From positions 1-64,000 of the IMG/VR virus record IMGVR_UViG_3300050011_000061: 64,000 bases of DNA; one strand, written 5' to 3'. Source of the stretch: a virus. Shown in pieces: positions 17,671-25,475 of this stretch. The notes under the pieces were generated by a model that was not told the origin of the DNA, did no database searches, and saw only the letters and a list, made by a program, of their open reading frames with translations. Position 1 is the stretch's first letter, and the number at the start of each line of letters is the position of its first letter. The position numbers and the translations under genes were made by a program.

Positions 17671-18085
17671 CGGAGGCCGACTTCAATTCCATCTTGATGT
17701 GCGTGGTGGTAGAGTTCTTAGTAACAGTGATTGCTTGCAGCCGCGGGTTAGTGTACGGCGCAACATCGCGAGCGCAGTCCTGAGACTTCTCACGTGCGGC
17801 GATATAGTAGGCAGAAACCTTATTGAAATCCTTCAAGGCGTCTTCAAGCTCCTGCGCCTTCTCTGCCGGAAGCGAGTTGAGTTTTGCAATCAACGCTTCA
17901 TGCTGCTCGCCCAGCTTGTCGGCCTTGTCCTTCCAAAACAGCATGTTGTCGACCATCACCGACAAACCGTCAAAGCCTTGACGCACCAATTCGTTGGCGA
18001 GGCTACGCGTGAGCTTGGTTGCAGCGCCTTTGGGCCGCCCGCCCTTCTTGCCGTTCTCTCTGGATACTTCTGCTGGAATTGGCAC
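17609..18085 (-). CDS. terS: Putative terminase small subunit
   Basis: 158 residues. The N-terminal SRENGKKGGRPKGAATKLT is a common start of phage small terminases or their DNA-binding region. A long charged helical segment follows (LGEQHEALIAKLNSLPAEKA), as in the oligomerisation domain. Position just before and overlapping terL supports the call. It would recognise the packaging site. Confidence 0.65.
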   Translation of the reverse strand: MPIPAEVSRENGKKGGRPKGAATKLTRSLANELVRQGFDGLSVMVDNMLFWKDKADKLGEQHEALIAKLNSLPAEKAQELEDALKDFNKVSAYYIAAREKSQDCARDVAPYTNPRLQAITVTKNSTTTHIKMELKSASDDAERAAYRGDVVPFVKRTG

Positions 18086-18180
18086 GGTTAAAACCTGACT
18101 AAACTATTGATCCCATTGCCGCAGCATCGGCAGACAAGCTTGCGCTTTCCTGCTCCCCGGTCGACAACACTCATGCAGGC

Positions 18181-18654
18181 CTAAGCCGCGACGAGGTCGC
18201 CTATCTCAAACTTAATCGAGCGCTTGGCGCCAAGAATGCTGAACAACGCAGCCTCCCGCTCGCCGGGCAGCTCGCCGATGTAACTTCCAATTTTATCTGA
18301 TAACGGCCCGGTGGCCGGGCGTACTTGCTGGCCGGGTTGAAACCTCGGCGCCTTGAGCTGGATGAGAACCCCGTCCTTGTCGCAGCGGGCCTTCAACCTA
18401 ATGATCTCGCCTTCGTGCGCCGGCCCTATCACGTCGGCCACCCCCCGCATGTCGAAGATAACTTCCCAACCGGGGGATAACTTGATGGGCAAATAATTGA
18501 ACAGCAATGGATCGAGCCGGTGGACGCGCTTGCCGCGATGCCTGACCGTGCGTCTAACGCGCGGGAAGAAGTATTCGAACTGGGCTTTAAGAAGTTGTTC
18601 AATGACGTCTTCCTGTTGATGCCAGAACGTAACCGCGCAGGCCCAGCCGTGCAA
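18181..18654 (-). CDS. RfaH/NusG-like transcription antiterminator
   Basis: 157 residues. The N-terminal NGN domain runs from WACAVTFWHQQEDVIEQLLK through a basic segment (RVRRTVRHRGKRVHR) to DPLLFNYLPIKL and MRGVADVIG, matching RfaH positions 'PLFPNYLFV' and 'TRGV'. The C-terminal KOW-like domain begins FQPGQQVRPATGPLSDKIG. These proteins bind RNA polymerase and suppress pausing or termination. I start at TTG 18654: it has AAGGGG seven bases upstream and the NGN domain begins right there; an in-frame TTG at 18714 adds unrelated residues. As first gene of the head operon it may allow processive late transcription (inference). Confidence 0.75.
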   Translation of the reverse strand: MHGWACAVTFWHQQEDVIEQLLKAQFEYFFPRVRRTVRHRGKRVHRLDPLLFNYLPIKLSPGWEVIFDMRGVADVIGPAHEGEIIRLKARCDKDGVLIQLKAPRFQPGQQVRPATGPLSDKIGSYIGELPGEREAALFSILGAKRSIKFEIGDLVAA

Positions 18655-18684
18655 TTGAAAGCCCCTTCGGGTTGCTGGGGTCGG

Positions 18685-18714
18685 TTTATAATAGCACCGG
18701 CCGCAACAAAGCAA
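18685..18714 (-). promoter_or_regulatory. Putative promoter of the late leftward operon
   Basis: On the minus strand TTGCTT (18714-18709) is followed by TATTAT (15-bp spacing) or TATAAA (18-bp spacing, 18690-18685). The TTGCTTT box is the same as in the early cassettes of this window. It lies about 30 bases before the antiterminator TTG start. Confidence 0.35.
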
Positions 18715-18760
18715 GGGGGGAATTGCGAAGACCTACCCCTAGGTATGGGGGGTCGGCCAA

Positions 18761-19106
18761 AAACGTTTTAGGCATTTTAGGCATACCCCCCTTAAATATC
18801 CCCCCAAAAAGACCAGACAATGTTATTGTCCCTAAAATACCTATAATGTATATATATATTATAATATATAAGGAAATACAAGCAGTTAAGCCCATTTTTA
18901 TTGGCAAAACGTTTTAGGAGTCGCTATGCCTAAAACGATCGATTTAGGCAATGGGTTTTTGGATTTGCAGTACCTAAAACGTGGGAGGGGGAGCCGTTTA
19001 CCTTGTACGTCTCCCTAAAACGTCGGGCGGGGAAAAGCTATATATAGGGGGTAGTGGCAGGCTAAGGATTCGGGGATAAGGGGGCTTTAGCGATACCAAA
19101 ACGTTG
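18761..19106. promoter_or_regulatory. Intergenic control region with repeated CTAAAACG motif
   Basis: The non-coding stretch 18655-19086 lies between the primase-polymerase gene and the late operon. Copies of (C)CTAAAACG or its complement occur at about 18764-18772, 18910-18918, 18930-18937, 18973-18981, 19014-19022, with relaxed copies at 18775-18784, 18831-18839 and 19096-19104. An AT-only-like stretch (TATATATATTATAATATATA, about 18850-18870) lies in the middle. Clustered motif plus AT-rich DNA fits a replication origin or a multi-operator late switch; the sequence does not decide between them. Confidence 0.5.
18927..18950. promoter_or_regulatory. 24-bp near-perfect palindrome, candidate operator
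   Basis: TGCCTAAA at 18927-18934 and its exact reverse complement TTTAGGCA at 18943-18950 flank an 8-bp spacer that contains the palindrome CGATCG. Only one base pair (18935/18942) breaks the symmetry. Each half overlaps the repeated TAAAACG/TTTAGG motif of the region. A dimeric repressor or activator site is the simplest reading. Confidence 0.5.
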
Positions 19107-21240
19107 GCGGCCCCCCGCCTTCCGGTGTTTGGCGCTCGGCCTTTATGCTGCCGGCCACAATCAATTGCTCCAACGCTTCTTTTAAATCGCGCGACTTATA
19201 TTTGTATTTAAGCGCCTGTATCAGGTCGCTATGCCTAACCCGTTTAGAGCCATTGCTGAGCCGGCCGATGGTCCGCTTAATATCGTTGGCCATGGCTTGG
19301 TGCTCGCTATCGGCAATATAAAGCCCGGCGGAGACCACCAGCTTGTTGGCTGACCAGCGGGCAAATTCGCAGGCCCAGGTCATAACATCTATTTCAATGC
19401 AATCTGTGCCAAGCCCAACGGTAACAATAGTGGCCAACCGCATGGCAATCTCGGCGGTGCGGGCCATGAGGGAGCCAACATCCTCGTCCTGATCGTTTAG
19501 GTTTTGCAGCTCCTCGGCAAACCGGTTCCAATGGGTATCGGCTACGTCGGAAATAGCCAGGCTAACGTAGGAGGGCGAGGATGCCGATAGTTTGTTCATG
19601 GCCCCGCCCAAGCGGCCGTATATGGCCCGCAACCCATGCACAATGCCCTCCGGGGGCCGGGCCGGGTCCTGTTGGGGGGTTTGTTTGGCAGGGCGACCGG
19701 GGCTTTCAATAATAAGGAAGCGGTTGAGGATGCCGTTAACAATATCGGCACCCTCCAGGCTGGTGTAGAACTCGCCAGCGGTCGATGTGCCAAAGATGGA
19801 CATGGCTGGGCTTTCAATCTTGCGCGCCGGGAGCTGCGCCCACTCAGGCGTAGTCATAGTAGTAAAGCTGTTGCCCCACGCCATACGCAGAACCGAGGAC
19901 ACCGCGCCCTCAAAGCCAGAGGCCCGCTTGTTGTTGACCCGCTTTAGGAAGGCACCGAACTCGTCCATGGCACAGACCGACAAGGGTTCCCTGACCAAGA
20001 AGTTGATAACCGCCGGCATGCTAATAAATTGGCTAGGGCCAACGTGGGAACCCATGCCGGAGGCTTGGAGAATAGTGCCTATTTGGGAGAGCGGGTGGTT
20101 TTTGCCCGCCCCGGTACGGGCTATGCCAATAACGTACAGGTGGGTGCCTGAGCGTGTAGGGCCGGCTATGTGGCGCCCGGCAGCGGTGCCTACGATGGTC
20201 AAGGCAGCACCCAAGGAAAGAGCAGGCTGCGGATACATGGCGGTGTCACATATCCATTTGGCAATGGCACCGACCAGGCCGGGGACCTGGAAAGAAGGTG
20301 TAGGTGCTTCCTTGGGGTTGGAGGTTGGGGCCGGGGGAGCCGCCGCAAGCTGCGGCAGGTCGATAACAACACCGCTGGGCAGAGAGTCGGAGGGACCTTT
20401 TGGGTGTCCTATACCGTCTTGTAGGGCGCGCGCTATAGTGCCCTTGGGGCCTAGCGCCTTGTCGTAGGGCTTAATGCCCCAGGAAGAGGCCGCCTGCCAA
20501 AGTCTGGTGCGGGTAGTTGTAAGGTCAAGGCATTCCCCGCCAACCAGTTGGCCGGCGCGGAACGCCAAGGCGTTGGCTTGGTTGTTGCGCTCGCCTTGTG
20601 GGGTGTTCTTAAGTTCCTCGAGGATTTCATTGAACGCGGCCTCGCCATAAGCCTTAAGCCGATCGTCGGGAAGAAGGGCTATGGGTTGGGGAGCGGACTG
20701 TTGATGGGGCGATAATAGTTCAAGCAACCATGGCGGTGGGTCTTGGGCGTTGGTAAGCAGACCATGCAGAACGTAAGCCTGCATGGTGTCGGTAAAGATA
20801 GAACCCGGCCCTATAACAAAGCCGCCCATGCCGCGCACGTCAATACCACACTCGTGCTTGGGCGGCAGCCTACCGCGGGCATTGTTGTGCTCCGTTGGGT
20901 TGCGGTAGAACAAATGCCGGCCGCCGGACGGTGTATCGCTATAAGGAACGTTGAGTGGGTCATTGAATTGTTCAGCATAATGGGTGAGCCAGGCTAGACC
21001 GTCCGCTGGCTTCTTGTCGCAGTCGATAACCAGCAGATTACACTTGGCCAAGTCAATACCGGGCACCGCATCAGGGTGCTTCTGCCATAACCTGCTTATC
21101 TTGTCGGGATCGGTGGTTGAGACCGAACGCCAATAGACGCCCTTGTGCGGGGATTTCTTTGAGCCGCCTTCTTCCTGGCAAGGAAAAACATAGTAGCCCT
21201 GGGCTGCTAGCTGTAGAGCCGTCTGACGGTTAATGGACAC
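19087..21240 (-). CDS. Primase-polymerase (Prim-Pol) fused to a DUF3987-like ATPase/helicase
   Basis: 717 residues. The N-terminal Prim-Pol domain shows its three motifs: VIDCD (71-75), SGGRHLFY (105-112) and GIDVRG (132-137). The C-terminal part from about residue 330 is a P-loop ATPase with RTGAGKNHP (Walker A) and SVCAMDEFGAFL (Walker B), as in DUF3987-type helicases. The last ~70 residues look like a winged helix (RVRHSDLIQALKYKYKSRDL). It would prime and unwind DNA at the fork. GTG start at 21240; a repeat-bearing promoter region lies upstream. Confidence 0.82.
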   Translation of the reverse strand: MSINRQTALQLAAQGYYVFPCQEEGGSKKSPHKGVYWRSVSTTDPDKISRLWQKHPDAVPGIDLAKCNLLVIDCDKKPADGLAWLTHYAEQFNDPLNVPYSDTPSGGRHLFYRNPTEHNNARGRLPPKHECGIDVRGMGGFVIGPGSIFTDTMQAYVLHGLLTNAQDPPPWLLELLSPHQQSAPQPIALLPDDRLKAYGEAAFNEILEELKNTPQGERNNQANALAFRAGQLVGGECLDLTTTRTRLWQAASSWGIKPYDKALGPKGTIARALQDGIGHPKGPSDSLPSGVVIDLPQLAAAPPAPTSNPKEAPTPSFQVPGLVGAIAKWICDTAMYPQPALSLGAALTIVGTAAGRHIAGPTRSGTHLYVIGIARTGAGKNHPLSQIGTILQASGMGSHVGPSQFISMPAVINFLVREPLSVCAMDEFGAFLKRVNNKRASGFEGAVSSVLRMAWGNSFTTMTTPEWAQLPARKIESPAMSIFGTSTAGEFYTSLEGADIVNGILNRFLIIESPGRPAKQTPQQDPARPPEGIVHGLRAIYGRLGGAMNKLSASSPSYVSLAISDVADTHWNRFAEELQNLNDQDEDVGSLMARTAEIAMRLATIVTVGLGTDCIEIDVMTWACEFARWSANKLVVSAGLYIADSEHQAMANDIKRTIGRLSNGSKRVRHSDLIQALKYKYKSRDLKEALEQLIVAGSIKAERQTPEGGGPPTFWYR

Positions 21241-21396
21241 GGGAGCGGGGCCTTCCTCACAAGGCTATGAAACGGTGCGCCGGGTAATCCTCGCAGTGTG
21301 AGGCTGCAAAGAAACCGAGCTTGGGGGGAACGGCTGTCCCCGGCGCGCGTTCGGGTAACTTATAGGCTTTACTTAGACGTCCTATCCCGGTTCCCC

Positions 21397-21435
21397 AAAC
21401 ATGGTTAATAAACTAGGTTAACAAACGTGGTTAAC
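21397..21435. repeat. Three tandem 13-bp direct repeats (consensus AAACNNGGTTAAY)
   Basis: AAACATGGTTAAT (21397-21409), AAACTAGGTTAAC (21410-21422) and AAACGTGGTTAAC (21423-21435) are adjacent with no gap. They lie just downstream of a promoter-like element for the primase-polymerase gene, i.e. across the expected transcription start. They could be iterons of an origin or operator sites for a regulator of the replication gene. Confidence 0.6.
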
Positions 21436-21462
21436 TTTTAGGGGGTAGTTTGGTTTAAACAA
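21435..21462 (-). promoter_or_regulatory. Putative promoter of the primase-polymerase gene
   Basis: TTGTTT (21462-21457), 16-bp spacer, TAAAAG (21440-21435) on the minus strand, with GGGC just before the -35 as in two other early promoters here. The three 13-bp repeats begin at the -10. The remaining 5' leader to 21241 shows nothing else recognisable. Confidence 0.4.
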
Positions 21463-21512
21463 GCCCCCTAGGACTAGGGTGGGTTGGGGCAAGTAAGGGC
21501 TAGGGTTGGGGG

Positions 21513-23117
21513 TCATTCGGCCGCTTCCTCTGTTATTTGTTCAAACCTTACGCCTACCACTCGAAAATATTTGCCATCGGGCTGCACGCAGATTTCTGTG
21601 GGTATCTTCAGCTCTTTAATGCGCGAAAGGGCTTCTGAAACTGTTGCGGGGATCGGCCGCTGTCCAGTCTTAAGCCACCATTGCTCGGCGCGTGATCTCA
21701 TTTGCCCTTGGTGCTGGAAGCCCAGCCATTCCTTGTGGGTGACAAAGCCGCAGGAGTATTCAACGCGAAGGGAATTGGGGGAGCCGGGCTTGGTGTGGAC
21801 GTAATACTTGACCGCGTCGACGTCGACCCATTGGGCTTTGCCTTTGGAGAGGATATTTGTGTTGGCATCGGCTACGGCTTCGTGCTTGGGCATTAGATCG
21901 CGCGGGAACAGATGTCCGCAGATAGGGCATTGCTGGGCAGCCAGCGCCAGGATGGTTTGGCACACAGGACAGGCCTTGGAGAGCGCTTCACCGTCGCCTT
22001 TGTTCTCGCCGGCCGACTTGGCCGTGATGGTATCGATAGGACCATGGCGTTCGGTATTGCGAGCGAAGTCGAGAACAAGGCAGTTATCCTTGCCGGGAGC
22101 GCGACGAAGCCCACGGCCTACTTGCTGGACGAACAGGCCGGCACTGGCCGTTGGCCTCAAGAGGGCAATAAGATCGGTGCCGGGGTGGTTAAAGCCGGTG
22201 CCCAGCACACCTACGCTAGTGAGGCACCTGATATCCCCCTGCGAGAACTGTCTGATAAAACTATCACGCTCGGCCTTGGGGGTTTCACCGGTAACCGTCT
22301 CGCAGCTAACGCCTTCGGCGCGGATAGCATCGCGCATGTGGCCGGCATGTTCGACACCAGAACAGAATGCTAACCAGCTTTTTCTCCCGGCGCCTAGCTG
22401 GGCAATCTCCTTGGCCGCCGACTTGGTGATCCAGTCCTTATCAACCGCCACCTCGAGCTGGCCGGGGATAAATTCACCACCGCGTTTTTGTACGCCGGAA
22501 ATGTCAAACTGGGTAAGAGTAGCTTTGCTAAGTAGGGGAGACAAATAGCCCTGTTCAATAAGGTCGGTCACCTTGGCTTCATAGACCACCTTGTCAAATA
22601 AGCGGCCTTTGCCGTAGTCGAGGCGGCCTGAGTCAAGGCGAAATGCTGTCGCCGTTGTACCTACCATTCGCATATCTGGGGTCTGGGCACGCAAAGCATT
22701 AATAAAGGCCCCGTACATGGTGGCCTGGTTGCGGCTGATGAGGTGGGCCTCGTCGATAAGAAGGATATCAAACCCACCTAACAGAGGAACCTTGTTGTAG
22801 ACCGACTGGATGCCGACCAACATGATTTGATGATGGCGATCGCGACGCCCGATGCCAGCGCTGTAGATACCGGCCGGGGCCTCCGGCCAAAGGGCAATGA
22901 GTTCTTTGTAGTTCTGGCTAATAAGTTCACGGACATGCGTGGCAATGGCAATGCGTAAGCTGGGGTAGCGGGCAAGAATCTCCTTGCAGATAGAAGCAAG
23001 GATCAATGACTTGCCAGAGCCGGTCGGCAACACAATGAGGCCATTGACACCGCCCTTGAGCCAATAGGTGTAAAGGGCATCAAGCGCTTGGCGTTGATAG
23101 GGGCGGGGATAGAGCAT
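21513..23117 (-). CDS. SF2 DEAH-type helicase with zinc-binding insert
   Basis: 534 residues. Motif I LPTGSGKS (30-37), motif II LLIDEAH, motif III VGTTATAFR, and motif VI QQVGRGLRRAPGK mark a complete two-RecA-domain superfamily 2 helicase of the UvrB/Res-like branch. After the helicase core (about residue 385) two CPxC pairs (CPVCQ and CPICG) form a zinc ribbon. The C-terminal ~100 residues are unassigned. It probably unwinds or remodels DNA during replication or recombination. Confidence 0.82.
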   Translation of the reverse strand: MLYPRPYQRQALDALYTYWLKGGVNGLIVLPTGSGKSLILASICKEILARYPSLRIAIATHVRELISQNYKELIALWPEAPAGIYSAGIGRRDRHHQIMLVGIQSVYNKVPLLGGFDILLIDEAHLISRNQATMYGAFINALRAQTPDMRMVGTTATAFRLDSGRLDYGKGRLFDKVVYEAKVTDLIEQGYLSPLLSKATLTQFDISGVQKRGGEFIPGQLEVAVDKDWITKSAAKEIAQLGAGRKSWLAFCSGVEHAGHMRDAIRAEGVSCETVTGETPKAERDSFIRQFSQGDIRCLTSVGVLGTGFNHPGTDLIALLRPTASAGLFVQQVGRGLRRAPGKDNCLVLDFARNTERHGPIDTITAKSAGENKGDGEALSKACPVCQTILALAAQQCPICGHLFPRDLMPKHEAVADANTNILSKGKAQWVDVDAVKYYVHTKPGSPNSLRVEYSCGFVTHKEWLGFQHQGQMRSRAEQWWLKTGQRPIPATVSEALSRIKELKIPTEICVQPDGKYFRVVGVRFEQITEEAAE

Positions 23118-23124
23118 TGACTAG

Positions 23125-23367
23125 TTACTTAGATGTTTTCTTCGGCGGCCAGTTGCCTTCGTCTTTCGCCCGTTGCTTGGCCTGGTCCACCATGTCGGAG
23201 TACTTGTCCCGGTAGCGTCCATAAGCAGAGTCAGCAGTTCGATCGTAAGCGCGGGCTTCCTCAGCGCAATACTCGGCGTAAGTATAACTGGGGTGCTTGT
23301 TGCACCAACGGGTCATGCGTTCTTCAATTAGCTCTTCGTGGGCTTCGATGAATAGTTCTTTGGTCAT
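23125..23367 (-). CDS. Small charged hypothetical protein (80 aa)
   Basis: ATG 23367 is taken as the start because it overlaps the upstream stop (TAATG). The protein is helical and highly charged (KELFIEAHEELIEERMTRWC; C-terminus NWPPKKTSK). No domain recognised. It is in the replication operon between the helicase and a zinc-ribbon protein. Confidence 0.55.
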   Translation of the reverse strand: MTKELFIEAHEELIEERMTRWCNKHPSYTYAEYCAEEARAYDRTADSAYGRYRDKYSDMVDQAKQRAKDEGNWPPKKTSK

Positions 23368-23702
23368 TAGAATACCCCTACAAATTGACCGTGGCATTCA
23401 TACGAACAAAATACGTAGTTGCTTTCATAGTCTCCGTCTTCCTCTTTTATCTGTTTTCCGCAATTTGAACATTCAACAATACCGTCAAATTCAACATACG
23501 CGCCACGGCCTTGCGACGGGAATTGATATTTGGTGGGGTCAACGATTGTGCCGTCTGGTTGTTTGCACCACCAGTGCGCTTGTTCACCCCACTGCAAGCA
23601 AAAGTAATGCCCTCGAACTAACGTCAATGTCGGGTCGGCAGCAACTAACGCTTCCGACATTTCTTTGCACTTTCCGCGATACTTGGCGTAGTCGTCGCTC
23701 AT
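23367..23702 (-). CDS. Zinc-ribbon hypothetical protein (111 aa)
   Basis: Start at ATG 23702, overlapping the nuclease stop (ATGA) and preceded by ACACAGGAG. The C-terminus holds VECSNCGKQIKE and VFCSYECHGQFVG, a CxxC...CxxxC treble-clef/zinc-ribbon pattern. The middle is tryptophan-rich (YFCLQWGEQAHWWCK). Function unknown; metal binding is inferred from cysteine spacing. Confidence 0.55.
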   Translation of the reverse strand: MSDDYAKYRGKCKEMSEALVAADPTLTLVRGHYFCLQWGEQAHWWCKQPDGTIVDPTKYQFPSQGRGAYVEFDGIVECSNCGKQIKEEDGDYESNYVFCSYECHGQFVGVF

Positions 23703-24655
23703 TTGGGCTCTCCTGTGTTGACCCACTCCGACCCGTCAGCCATCTTATACTTAACCCACCTATCGTTTTCCGAAGCGTCGATCTGCTCGCCCGGCACTAA
23801 CGACGGCAAAAACAGATGAGACCCGCACCCAACTTGCTGCGCCTTGTAATCCAGCTCCACATCCTTCAAAGCGCACCTGACCACCGCGCCGTCTAAAAAC
23901 TCTGCACTAATGCAGGTCCGGCAATTCTTCCGCGCCCATTCACCTTCGTGGCATTGCGGCCTTGAGGCGCACCAGCCACAAGGGAATGCCGCTTTGGCTG
24001 TAGGGTCTTCAAACAATTTAGAGGGAGCCGCATCGGCCCTAACAATGCGGTCGACCTTGGTTTCCAGCCTAACCGCCAGCGCATGGTCATACTCCACCCG
24101 TTCGGCGTAGCGCTCGTCGGTGTCCTTATTCACGGCGTAGTACAGGCAGCGTGTCAGACTTTGCGCGTGCATGTAAAGTTGGCATTGGGCGTAGTGGTCT
24201 GGCTTGGCGAGCTGGAGTTTCTTCTTCACAAGGTCCTTGAAGCTTTTGCTATTGTGCGACTTGGTTTCAACCACATGCAAGGTCTTGGCTGCTTCCGGTA
24301 AACCTAGAACTTGGCCGTCCAGCTTGCCGCGGAGCCATGAGTGGGCCAAAGCAACCTTGAACTGCTGACCGGTGGCCGGGTCAAGCCGTTCGACTTGGCA
24401 ACCTATGGCCTCAAGGTCATCCAATAGACGTTCTTCCCAATAGCGCCCAGTGGCGAAGATGCTTTCCTTTTTGCCTGGGTTGTCTTCCTGGCGCGGTGGG
24501 CTTGCCCAACGAAAGGCATACCACAGCTTCCGCTCGCACTCGTCCGCCACCATCGACATACCAATACCAAGGCTGTCGCCGTGGTGGGCGTTCTTTTCGT
24601 AGGCGCTGTAGACGGCCAGGACGGTGTGGCTGATGGGTTCGGGGAGTTCGGTCAT
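23699..24655 (-). CDS. PD-(D/E)XK nuclease of the Cas4/RecB-exonuclease type
   Basis: 318 residues. The nuclease core shows WLRGKLDGQVLGL followed by LHVVETKSHN, the GxxD...ExK motif of PD-(D/E)XK enzymes, and HYAQCQLYMHA (the QxxxY motif). Several cysteines near residues 230-260 (CGWCASRPQC, NCRTC) could bind an Fe-S cluster as in Cas4/AddB relatives. It probably resects DNA ends for recombination together with the Sak4-like and DUF669 proteins of the same operon. Confidence 0.75.
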   Translation of the reverse strand: MTELPEPISHTVLAVYSAYEKNAHHGDSLGIGMSMVADECERKLWYAFRWASPPRQEDNPGKKESIFATGRYWEERLLDDLEAIGCQVERLDPATGQQFKVALAHSWLRGKLDGQVLGLPEAAKTLHVVETKSHNSKSFKDLVKKKLQLAKPDHYAQCQLYMHAQSLTRCLYYAVNKDTDERYAERVEYDHALAVRLETKVDRIVRADAAPSKLFEDPTAKAAFPCGWCASRPQCHEGEWARKNCRTCISAEFLDGAVVRCALKDVELDYKAQQVGCGSHLFLPSLVPGEQIDASENDRWVKYKMADGSEWVNTGEPK

Positions 24656-24753
24656 TTAATCTTCCCTAGAGGGCCGCACCGCGGGCAAACCCGGCGGCGG
24701 GTTTTCTTGTTTTTAGGCACCTTGCGGCGCCCGCATTTTGGACAGGCTGACAT
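24652..24753 (-). CDS. 33-aa zinc-ribbon microprotein
   Basis: ATG 24753 has AAGG nine bases upstream, and the TGA overlaps the nuclease start (ATGA). The product carries two CxxC pairs, CPKC near the start and CPRC after a lysine/arginine-rich centre (VPKNKKTRRRVC). This is a minimal zinc ribbon that could bind nucleic acid. Coupling and motif support it despite its size. Confidence 0.5.
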   Translation of the reverse strand: MSACPKCGRRKVPKNKKTRRRVCPRCGPLGKIK

Positions 24754-24774
24754 TTTGTTTGCCTTGCTGCATCG

Positions 24775-24813
24775 AGCGTAGGGCGTTCGTCCTAATCCTC
24801 ACCGCCCTACGCT
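24775..24813. other. 11-bp perfect hairpin between replication genes
   Basis: AGCGTAGGGCG (24775-24785) and CGCCCTACGCT (24803-24813) are exact reverse complements around a 17-base loop. There is no T-run on either strand, so it is not a standard intrinsic terminator. It may be an RNA-processing or stability element. The rest of the gap 24754-24915 holds nothing recognisable. Confidence 0.4.
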
Positions 24814-24915
24814 ACCAACAGTTCTTCCTTGTATGCTTCCTGCGAGCGCATGCGAGCAGGATTTGGCTGCCACTCCTATGAGGGTAAGGACACTAGGGCA
24901 CAGCCGCCAAACACG

Positions 24916-25347
24916 TCAGGCGGCCGACTTTGGTTCGGTCGACACACCATTCTTGTAGATAGGCAACGCCCGGATGGCGTCAGCATCTTCCGGGTTGACC
25001 ATATTGGCCATAAGGTCACGCCGCATTTTGTTGAACTCGGCCTGCTTGACCTTTTCGACGGCATCGGTTTCGTTGGTTACGATTTCTTTGTGTTCCGTCA
25101 AGTCAATTTTGGAAACCATCCACTTCACTTTCAGATCGTTGTCTTGGATATCGACGCTGGCGTTGGGGTCGATCACCTTGACAACCGTGAAGTTGTGGCG
25201 AGTACCGGATTCCACAACAACCAAATCATCCTTCTTGAGCGTCTGATCGAAAGTCTTGAAATACTCGGCCTTGTGGCCGTCTTCGTAGATGGCGGTGAAG
25301 GCACGGATATCCTTATTGATAAGGAACACTGTAGTTGAGCGGTTCAT
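24916..25347 (-). CDS. Conserved phage hypothetical protein (143 aa)
   Basis: ATG 25347 with AGGAG seven to eight bases before it. The N-terminal half is beta-rich (TVFLINKDIRAFTAIYEDGH, DDLVVVESGTRHNFTVVKV); the C-terminal half is helical (AVEKVKQAEFNKMRRDLMAN). No known motif. Position between the DUF669 gene and the nuclease suggests a replication or recombination accessory function. Confidence 0.6.
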   Translation of the reverse strand: MNRSTTVFLINKDIRAFTAIYEDGHKAEYFKTFDQTLKKDDLVVVESGTRHNFTVVKVIDPNASVDIQDNDLKVKWMVSKIDLTEHKEIVTNETDAVEKVKQAEFNKMRRDLMANMVNPEDADAIRALPIYKNGVSTEPKSAA

Positions 25348-25387
25348 CTTGAACTCCTGTTAAAGTTTTGTTTCTCTTTTTGGCCTC

Positions 25388-25432
25388 CCCCGGCTCTTCA
25401 GGGTAGGTGGGGGTGGGGGAAAAGAGCCGGGG
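25388..25432. other. 11-bp perfect hairpin in the replication operon
   Basis: CCCCGGCTCTT (25388-25398) pairs exactly with AAGAGCCGGGG (25422-25432) across a G-rich 23-base loop. No poly-T follows in the leftward direction. Lies in the 128-base gap between the DUF669 gene and the 143-aa gene; probably a transcript-structure element. Confidence 0.4.
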
Positions 25433-25475
25433 TTGCCAAGGACGCGGGGCGCATTACCAACCCGCGTCAAGCTGG

